Shown here: one piece after another, positions 25,541 through 33,100 of the stretch | Position numbering within the stretch: the first letter of the stretch is position 1 | Layout of the letters: each line of letters opens with the position of its first letter | DNA from: JAFDVL01 sp031409955 | GTDB lineage: Bacteria; Acidobacteriota; Blastocatellia; RBC074 | Direction of reading: 5' to 3' | Assembly: GCA_031409955.1 (NCBI GenBank) | Contig: JANNYF010000120.1 | Coordinates: 62,001 to 126,000, forward strand | DNA length: 64,000 nucleotides | Notes under the pieces: generated by a model | Seen by the model: only the letters and a program-made list of their open reading frames with translations | Database searches by the model: none | What the model was told of the DNA's origin: nothing | Position numbers and translations under genes: made by a program

Positions 25541-28500
25541 CTAAGCTTCTAATTCCTGATTGGTGTTCCGCAACTTCGCCAAATAGGTCGTGCGTGGATT
25601 GATGTTGAGTTCAACCAACAATTGATAGTTGCGCGCCTGTTTTCTGAGTTTCGAGACGCGGCTCGCTGGATCGTTGATGTTGCCGAACACGATGGCGTCT
25701 GCCGGACAAACCTGCGCACAGGCCGGAGTGATTTCACCGTCGCGGATCGCGCGATGCCCTTCGACTTTGGCTTGATGTTTCACTGCCGAAATCCTTTGCG
25801 TGCAGTAGGTGCATTTTTCCATGACCCCGCGCATCCGCACCGTGACTTCAGGATTCTGTAGCATCTTCTCGGTTTCGCTCATGTCTTTATGCCAGTTCAG
25901 ATAATTGAAGCGGCGCACTTTGAACGGACAGTTGTTAGAGCAATACCGCGTACCGACACAACGATTGTAGGCCATCGTATTCAAGCCTTCTTCGTTGTGA
26001 ATCGTCGCCGCCACGGGGCAAACTTCTTCGCACGGCGCGTGTTCGCATTGTTGGCAGGTCATTGGTTGCTGGACGGCTTGCATGTGGTCTTCATCAAATA
26101 CCCACGGCTTTGCGCCGCCTACCTCAAATTCCGTCTGCGGCACATTGGTAAAATACCGATCCATGCGAATCCAGTGCATTTCGCGTCCGCGCAGCACGTG
26201 ATCTTTTCCGACAATCGGAATGTTGTTTTCGGATTGGCAAGCCACGACACAGGCATTGCAGCCCACACAGGTGTTAAGGTCAATCGCCATGCCCCATTGA
26301 TTGCCCTGTTTGAAATCATAAGGATGTTCGAAGGCGCTGATCATGTGCAGTCCGGCATCCGGTGCTTTGGCAAACTCAGGCGTTTTGATGAAGTCGTCTA
26401 GCGTGGCTTCGCGCACGAGCGGGCGGCCTTCCATACTCCAGTGATCACCCGTCGCCGCGATTTTGTACGTCTCGCTGGTCTTCACCATCTCCACGCCCGT
26501 AGCAAAATCCATCGCATCGGACGTGCGCAGCAAATACGTGTTGCCGCCCACTGTATTGCCAAAGCTGATCGTATCCATCAGCTTTCCAAACTTCTGATCA
26601 AAGCCATTGCCAACGCGCCCCGTGACCGTTCGACCATAGCCCAATGCGACCGTGACTGAGTCTTTCGCGTGACCCGGCAAAACCCAAACCGGCAGATGGA
26701 GTTCACGGCCTTTGAGCGTGAGCTTGACGACATCCTCGTTCTTCAAGCCTTTTGCATCCGCCGTGTCTTTGCTCATCAAAACGGCGTTGTCCCAGACCAG
26801 CTTCGTCATCGGATCAGGAACTTCCTGCATCCAGCCGTTGTTGGCAAAACGTCCATCGTACATGCTGGCGTCTTGCACGAAATTGATCTCAAGCCCAGTA
26901 CCTGCAACTTGTGCTCCATCCAGCGCCGAACCAATGACGCCCGCATTGGCAGCGGGCTTCACTTCAGCAAACGTCGTGTTGGCAATCAAGCCATCGTGAA
27001 CTGATTTATTCCAGGCCTTTTCGCCGCCGAGCGATTTCAACCACAGCGTCTTGACGATGTCATACCCGTTTGTTTGCGGATAGGCGGAAACCACAGCAAG
27101 CAATTCCAACGTGCTCTTGCCATTGTGCAGCGGCGCGATCAACGGTTGCTGAATGCTGGCAGTGCCGTCATACGCACGCCCATCTCCCCAACATTCCAGG
27201 TAATGCGCTTCGTTGACGTGCCAATTGCATTCGGCAGCCGTTTCATCTTGATATTGTCCGAGATGAATTCGGTTCTGCACTTTGCTGAGCGCTTCACGAA
27301 ATTTCAAATCCGCCGGGGCGTTGTACGCCGGATTGCCGCCAAGAATCACGAGCGTGTTGACTTTGCCCGCGTTAGCGTCATCAACCAATCCTTTGATGGA
27401 AGTGAGATTGGATTCAAACTTTTCCTCGAAAGCGCGCGTGTATTTCACCATATCGCCCGCGACGGAAGCATTGATGAGATTTGCGAGAGCGTGAACATGC
27501 GCGGGTTGCCGCGCACCAACCACCAGAACGGCGCGACCTTTATTTGCATTCAGGTCTTTGGCAATGGATTTGATCCATTTGCCCGCCAGTTGATTGCCGT
27601 TAATTGCGCCCGCGTGCTTGTCCAAGCCGCCCGCCGTCACGCCCATCTCTTTTGCCAGCGCTGCCAGGAATCCGCCAATCTTGCTGCTTTGCAAACGCAA
27701 GCGATGATCCGCCATCGCGCCCGTCACGGTGAAATTACTTTCGACCGCATAGAGGCGATTCATCTTGTTGTTGACAGGTTCAGGAGCAGGCGTCGGGCTT
27801 CCTTTCGGAGCTGTATCACCTGTTTTTGCAGCTTCCGCCTTGGCAGGTTCGGCTGAATGTTGCGCTTGTTGCGCTTCGGCTTTGTTGTCTTCTTTCTTCT
27901 CTTCGCCGTGCGCAGCGGCGGAACCGTGACCGCTATCTTTGGCTTCAATGTCCGTTCCAGTGCGGCGTTTCTTAGAGAAGTTTTTAATATTGACCGTGCT
28001 GTCAACATCGCAACCCAGGAAGTCCGAATCCAGCGCAAGAACGACATCCGCTTTGTCAAAAGCATAATGAACGTGAACCGGTTGCCCGAACGCGAGATTC
28101 GCACCTGCCAGCGCATTGTCGTTTGAAACTGCGTCGTAGGTATGCCACTTGGCATTCGGCAACGTCGTGGCGATATGATTTCGCAGTTCGCGCAACGCTG
28201 GCGACGAATTCGCTTCCGCCAGGAACCGCAAGCCTTCGCCTTGCTTACCTTTCAATTCCGCCAAAAGCGGCGTGGCAGCTTTGACGAAATCGTCCCAACT
28301 TTTATTGTCTTTTCCCTGCTTGACGGATTTCGAGCGATCCGGGTCATAGAGGTCAAGAATTGAGGCTTGGGCATAACTGCTGGTTGCGCCGAGGCTGGCG
28401 GGATGTGCCGGATTGCCTTCGACCTTCGTCGGACGACCATCGTTTGACCGCACAAGTAGGCCTTGCGCCTGTCCGCCAAGATTATAAATCGTGGCGTAAT

Positions 28501-28768
28501 GCTGTGGCACGCCAGGCACGAGCTGCTCTGTAACTTTGCCGCCCGCCGGAATGATTTTTTCAATGGGACGACGACAGGCCGTCAGACCCGCCATGCCTAT
28601 ACCCGCGGCTGCCAAAAGCAAAAACTTTCGGCGGTCAACTTCGCTGGTCATTTCTGAAGCGCCGACGGGAAATTCACGCTCGACAAACTCGCGATATTCA
28701 GGCGTACCCGCCAATTGGTCAAGACTACGCCAATACTGTTGTTCGGTCTTCTGTTCTGTTGGTTTCAT
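25541..28768 (-). CDS. actB: alternative complex III iron-sulfur subunit ActB
   Basis: A 1075-residue fusion of a molybdopterin-oxidoreductase-like domain (which carries no cofactor in known ActB) and a C-terminal ferredoxin domain. A Tat-type signal (DRRKFLLLAAAGIGMAGLTAC) lies near residues 45-65 and ends in a possible lipobox. Residues about 820-1030 carry the cluster ligands: CVGCNACVVAC, CQQCEHAPCEEVCP, CVGTRYCSNNCP and CTYCTQR with CAQVCP. The ATG at 28768 overlaps the actA stop (ATGA). Residues about 276-331 are an Ala/Pro/Lys/Glu-rich insertion (SAAAHGEEKKEDNKAEAQQ) within the first domain. Confidence 0.94.
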   Translation of the reverse strand: MKPTEQKTEQQYWRSLDQLAGTPEYREFVEREFPVGASEMTSEVDRRKFLLLAAAGIGMAGLTACRRPIEKIIPAGGKVTEQLVPGVPQHYATIYNLGGQAQGLLVRSNDGRPTKVEGNPAHPASLGATSSYAQASILDLYDPDRSKSVKQGKDNKSWDDFVKAATPLLAELKGKQGEGLRFLAEANSSPALRELRNHIATTLPNAKWHTYDAVSNDNALAGANLAFGQPVHVHYAFDKADVVLALDSDFLGCDVDSTVNIKNFSKKRRTGTDIEAKDSGHGSAAAHGEEKKEDNKAEAQQAQHSAEPAKAEAAKTGDTAPKGSPTPAPEPVNNKMNRLYAVESNFTVTGAMADHRLRLQSSKIGGFLAALAKEMGVTAGGLDKHAGAINGNQLAGKWIKSIAKDLNANKGRAVLVVGARQPAHVHALANLINASVAGDMVKYTRAFEEKFESNLTSIKGLVDDANAGKVNTLVILGGNPAYNAPADLKFREALSKVQNRIHLGQYQDETAAECNWHVNEAHYLECWGDGRAYDGTASIQQPLIAPLHNGKSTLELLAVVSAYPQTNGYDIVKTLWLKSLGGEKAWNKSVHDGLIANTTFAEVKPAANAGVIGSALDGAQVAGTGLEINFVQDASMYDGRFANNGWMQEVPDPMTKLVWDNAVLMSKDTADAKGLKNEDVVKLTLKGRELHLPVWVLPGHAKDSVTVALGYGRTVTGRVGNGFDQKFGKLMDTISFGNTVGGNTYLLRTSDAMDFATGVEMVKTSETYKIAATGDHWSMEGRPLVREATLDDFIKTPEFAKAPDAGLHMISAFEHPYDFKQGNQWGMAIDLNTCVGCNACVVACQSENNIPIVGKDHVLRGREMHWIRMDRYFTNVPQTEFEVGGAKPWVFDEDHMQAVQQPMTCQQCEHAPCEEVCPVAATIHNEEGLNTMAYNRCVGTRYCSNNCPFKVRRFNYLNWHKDMSETEKMLQNPEVTVRMRGVMEKCTYCTQRISAVKHQAKVEGHRAIRDGEITPACAQVCPADAIVFGNINDPASRVSKLRKQARNYQLLVELNINPRTTYLAKLRNTNQELEA

Positions 28769-29433
28769 CGGTGACACCCTGCGCAATTTTCTACCGGCGG
28801 ATGGATTTTGTTTTCATTCTTGATCTTCATGCCGATATCCTGCTGCGTTGTGTTCGCAGGCGGAGTCCAATCAAGCTTGGTCACAAATTCTTTGGGACGT
28901 AAATGATTTTCGGGCGCTTTGTGACAGTCCAAGCACCACGCCATGCCGAGCGGCTTTTGCTGCTGCACGACTTCCATCTGATCTACGCGTCCGTGACAAC
29001 TGACACAACTGACGCCGCCGTTGACGTGGACTTTGTGCGAAAAGTATACGAAGTCGGGCAGCTTATGAACCTTCGTCCATTGCACAGGCTTGCTTGGATC
29101 AGCAAATGCTTGGCGAATGAGGGCCAACTTGTCGCTGTCCTTTTTGATCGCCGTGTGGCACACCATACACGTTTGCGCTGGGGGAATCGCCGCGAAGTCT
29201 GCCTTGTCAACTGTCGAGTGACAGAAGCGGCAATCCATGCCCATTTCGCCAGCATGCAATTTATGGCTGTACGGCACGGGCTGGGTGGGTTGATACCCCA
29301 CATCAATCGTTTCCGGCATCGTCAGAAACTTGCCCAGCACAACTATCGCCCCTGCCGTGAGAGCCGCTCCAACCAAAGCCAACCGCACGGCGGTGTTGAT
29401 CCACTTGGGAAAAATGAGTTTTGTAGCCTTCAT
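28765..29433 (-). CDS. actA: alternative complex III pentaheme cytochrome subunit ActA
   Basis: A 222-residue multiheme cytochrome c anchored by an N-terminal transmembrane helix (AVRLALVGAALTAGAIVVLG). Five CXXCH motifs are present: CRFCH, CMVCH, CVSCH, CLDCH and CAGCH, the usual count for ActA. It transfers electrons from the ActB clusters toward ActE. It is the first gene of the operon and overlaps actB by 4 bases. Confidence 0.94.
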   Translation of the reverse strand: MKATKLIFPKWINTAVRLALVGAALTAGAIVVLGKFLTMPETIDVGYQPTQPVPYSHKLHAGEMGMDCRFCHSTVDKADFAAIPPAQTCMVCHTAIKKDSDKLALIRQAFADPSKPVQWTKVHKLPDFVYFSHKVHVNGGVSCVSCHGRVDQMEVVQQQKPLGMAWCLDCHKAPENHLRPKEFVTKLDWTPPANTTQQDIGMKIKNENKIHPPVENCAGCHR

Positions 29434-29686
29434 AGAGTTTGCCCCGTTGGGATAACGGATAGCGATTTATTTCACATAACTTTTGGCTGATCTGTCCCTC
29501 ATACATAATCTGCGTGTCCCCGCCTTATTACCAAGCAACGATGAGGTCAGGAATGATTACTACGGGACTATCTCTGAATGACCAACCAAATGTACTTATT
29601 CAGGAGGCAATATGGCAGGAGCCTCTCTGAAGCGCGCAAGCTTACATGCCCTCCCGCCAAAACTGCAAGCCCTTAGCAAGACGTTT

Positions 29687-29715
29687 ACTATAATTTCGCA
29701 TTTTTTTTCCGTCAA
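29687..29715 (-). promoter_or_regulatory. sigma70-type promoter for the actA-ctaB operon
   Basis: Read on the minus strand: -35 TTGACG (29715-29710), a 17-base spacer, and -10 TATAGT (29692-29687). Both hexamers differ from consensus at one position and the spacing is ideal. Transcription would start near 29680, leaving a leader of about 245 bases before the actA start codon. Confidence 0.65.
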
Positions 29716-29729
29716 GGAAGAATCCTGCG

Positions 29730-29750
29730 AAACAGTAATTTTTACTGTTT
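29730..29750. terminator. small palindrome, possible clpS terminator or operator
   Basis: AAACAGTAA (29730-29738) and TTACTGTTT (29742-29750) pair perfectly around a 3-base loop. It lies 36 bases past the clpS stop and 15 bases upstream of the actA -35 box, so it could end clpS transcription or bind a regulator of the respiratory operon. The stem is AT-rich and lacks a long T-run. Confidence 0.35.
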
Positions 29751-29786
29751 TACAAAAACAACTAAGAGGATTGTGCAGAGGGGGCG

Positions 29787-30101
29787 CTATTCTTCTTCCA
29801 TTGTGCAGAGCAGCGGGTATTCGTATTCGCGGGCGAGTTCTTCGGCTTTAGAGATTTTGGATTCGGCGACTTCGTAGGTGTAAACACCTGCGATGCCAAT
29901 GCCCTGACGATGGACATTCCACATAATTCGGTGGGCGTCTTCGGGGGTGTGACGAAAGACGAATTGAAGAATGAAGATGACAAATTCCATCGTGGTATAG
30001 TCGTCGTTGTGCAACAGGACTTTGTACAGCGGCGGTTTCTTGACCTTCTGCTCACTTTCCGTAATGACCGAATTCTCAAAATCGTCTTCCCATTCAGGCA
30101 T
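29787..30101 (-). CDS. clpS: ATP-dependent Clp protease adaptor ClpS
   Basis: A 104-residue N-end-rule adaptor that hands substrates with destabilising N-termini to ClpA or ClpC. The core block is YKVLLHNDDYTTMEFVIFIL, with the conserved HNDD and later GIAGVYTYEVAE and AEELAREYEYPLLC motifs. The N-terminal extension is acidic. No clpA gene is adjacent. It is 44 bases downstream of the giant exported protein gene on the same strand. Confidence 0.93.
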   Translation of the reverse strand: MPEWEDDFENSVITESEQKVKKPPLYKVLLHNDDYTTMEFVIFILQFVFRHTPEDAHRIMWNVHRQGIGIAGVYTYEVAESKISKAEELAREYEYPLLCTMEEE

Positions 30102-30145
30102 AGCTACATCCTCAAAATCTCTCGCCCGAAAATCCTACCACAACT

Positions 30146-33100
30146 TTATGGCTTTGCAGCTTTGGACTGCTCTGGTTTGGCGTCCGACTCCGCTTGTTCT
30201 TCATCTTTCGGCAACAGCGCCTTGAATTCCGGCAGCGCCGCCAAGGATTTGAGATCAGATTCTTCCGCTAAGTTGTAAGCGTAGCCTTCATTCAACTCAA
30301 GAGTCTTTTTCAGCGCTGTAATCGCTTCCCGTTTGCGCCCCAGTTGCGCTAACGCGCACGCACGTTCGTAATGCGCTCCGGCATTTTCCTGATCCCGTTT
30401 GATGGCTTGGTCAGCAGCCACTAAAGCGGGCGCGAATCGTTTCGCTTCTCGATAAATAGCGGCGATTACCACCCGCTCTCCGCCGTCTGGTTGCAACACG
30501 ACTACCTTTTGCAAGGTCTTGATTGCGGCATCATATTTTTGCTGCACACGTTGCGCCTCCGCCAGACCACGCAGGCCATCAGCGCTCGCGGACAATTCTT
30601 TCGGAACGCTCAGCAAAACTTCTTCGTAGTGCTGCGCCATTTCGGCACTTAGATCATCGTCTTCCGACCTGATTAAAGCATCAACCGACGTGAATACCGC
30701 ATTGGTTTCGGGCGCTTGTTTGAGCATTGCAGTCAGGCTGGCTTTCGCCTTGTCCATCTGTGTCTGTCGCAGGTGAAATGCCACTAACTCTGCCTGACGA
30801 TCAATGTTTTCGCGGTCACGCATAATGGCTTCGTGGAAGGCAGATTCGGCTTCCGGCAAACGGTTCAAGTTCTCAAATAAAGACGCCAGGATTTCCCACG
30901 GACGCGGATCAAGCGGCATGAGTTTTGTGTAGCGTTGGTAAGAAGCGATTGCTTGCTCGCGGGTCGTTTCGTCGAATTGATAGGCACTGGCCAGAGCGTA
31001 ATGCACAGGCGCGGACTCCGACCAACGCGCCGCAATTGTTTCTAACAATGCTGTCGCTTCGTCTGGTCGTTTCTGGACGGCAGGCTTTGCTTCCGGCTTC
31101 CCATCTTTCACCTCGTTTGATGCCCTCTCCTTCATAGCTTCCAGATGTCGGCGGAATTCTTTGGTGCGCAAGATTTTAGCTTTGAGCAACAGCAGCGATA
31201 GAGTTTCGCCTTTCGCTACAATTAACATCTCAAGCTGTTTCAGGGCGCGGTCAGGATTGGTTTGTTGCAACGATCTGATCTGCACCAGATTCATTGCCGG
31301 ATCAAGCGCGTTTTGCAAAGGGTCAGCAAAAGTTCGCTCGCCATCGTCGGCATCTTCTATTTCGGTCACGTACCAAGCCCCATCACGCGCGGCGAGCGAG
31401 AGCTTCAGCAATTGATCGCCAAACACCGCCAGAATTGTGGCGCGATTGGCTTTCACTTCGCTGGACAGAATTCCGGGCTTGTCGCCCCAACCCAAGGCCC
31501 CTGTTTCCGAAATCGCGTCAACCGCCCGATCAAATGCACGGATGACTGTGTTGCGTTGCTTTTCCTCCAGCTTAGCGAATGCTCCAGCACCGAGCGCCTG
31601 CGCGGTTGTCAATTCCAAGTCAAAGACCAACGAACGCGAGTCTTCGTTCTTACTCAGGGCAAACTCTTTGACTAACTTCACCGGATCGCGCTGATAATCG
31701 GCCACGAACATGCGCGTTTCGATAATTTCCAATCCAACCTGATTGAGTTGTGCGTAGCCAATGAAACCATCGCCGTCGAACCGTAAATGTGTTGCGTCCA
31801 CGTATTCGCTCAAGCCCCAGGTCGGATCAATTTCGACCCATTGTCCCAGATAAACCTCGACCCACGCGTGTGCGCCGAATGAGCCTTCGCTAAAGGCGGC
31901 ACCGCTCACAACACGAGCAGGCAAGCCGAGCGAACGTGCCAATGCCACATACAACTCGGCGTGTTCCAGGCAATCAGCCTCGCGCGAAGCCAACGTCTGC
32001 ACGCTTGTGCTGGACACGCGTTTCCATTGCAGATTTTCAAATGTCCACGCGCCGATCTTGCGCGCGATGCTGCGACCGTCCCGATCTTTCCCCGCGATCT
32101 CTTTGGCCAATTGTATGATTTCCGGCGAGTTGGAATTGATGCGGTACGTTGCTTTCAAATACGGCTCCAGGTCCACCCCTTTCACAGGCAACTTGACGGT
32201 GAGCTTTTCCGGGATGCGACGTTCGTGTGAGGTAAACACGAGCGAAGATTCGGTCACATTCGGTTCCACTTTTTGCCACGCAAATTTGCTCAAATCTTCT
32301 TTCACGCGCGCGATGACGCCCGGTTGTTTGGTGGAGACCTTCAGCTTCAACGATTCGACGCGGGTGGATTTCAGAATGTTCACGCCTTTGGGAGCAATCA
32401 GCGCGTTTTCCAAATCGAATTCACTGCGGTTCATCGCGCCCACGTTGTAGCGCCCTTCGCGGTCGAACGATACGCCGAGTTGGCCTTCCAGCGTTTTGTC
32501 ATCGGCAAATGCAACCAACATGCGATAGCTGTGAAAGGCGTGCGCCCACGCACTCATCCGGTCAATAAATTCATTGGTCGTATCGTCTTTGCTCTGATTC
32601 TTGCCAAAGATTGTGCGCACGTCAGCAAATGCAGCATCCATGCTCAAGGTCGAAAACAAAGCCAGGCGTTCCGGTGCCAAACCGGCGGGCACGGTAAAGT
32701 CGCGGGCGGTGGCAAAGGTGTCTTTGCCGCCCAACGATTTCAGCGTTTCAAGGCTGTCAGCGACGAGGAAATAGTTATCCGTGATTGTCGTGTAAAAACT
32801 ATCCTCTTCATCAGCAATTTTGAAGACGGGCGAATTCAACACGGTTTCGTTCGGCACACGTTTGAAGACCAGCGAGACAAGGCCAGTGCGTGCCATTTTT
32901 GCCAGCGTGTCGTTTTTCAGCTTCAACGCCATGACCATTGCAGGCAGCTTTGATTTGCCGTTGAAGATGCCTGACACGTTCGTGAGCGCGAACGAAACTT
33001 CACCTTGCAAATGCGGCGCGATGACCGTTTGGAAGGTCGAAAACAATTGCGAGAATGCACCATTTGTTTTCTCTTTCTTGGGTTCTTTGCCCGAAGCTTT

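Larger units (their letters stand above)
29434..29786. other. promoter and leader region of the respiratory operon
   Basis: 353 bases between clpS and actA, both on the minus strand. It holds the actA promoter at 29687-29715 and a small palindrome at 29730-29750. The leader between promoter and actA is about 250 bases. I see no convincing ORF in it and no recognised riboswitch. Confidence 0.5.

Noticed and set aside
29612..29851. 79-codon plus-strand ORF overlapping clpS
   Set aside because: It covers the actA promoter region and the antisense of clpS; it does have an AGGAGG site, but the protein has no family character.
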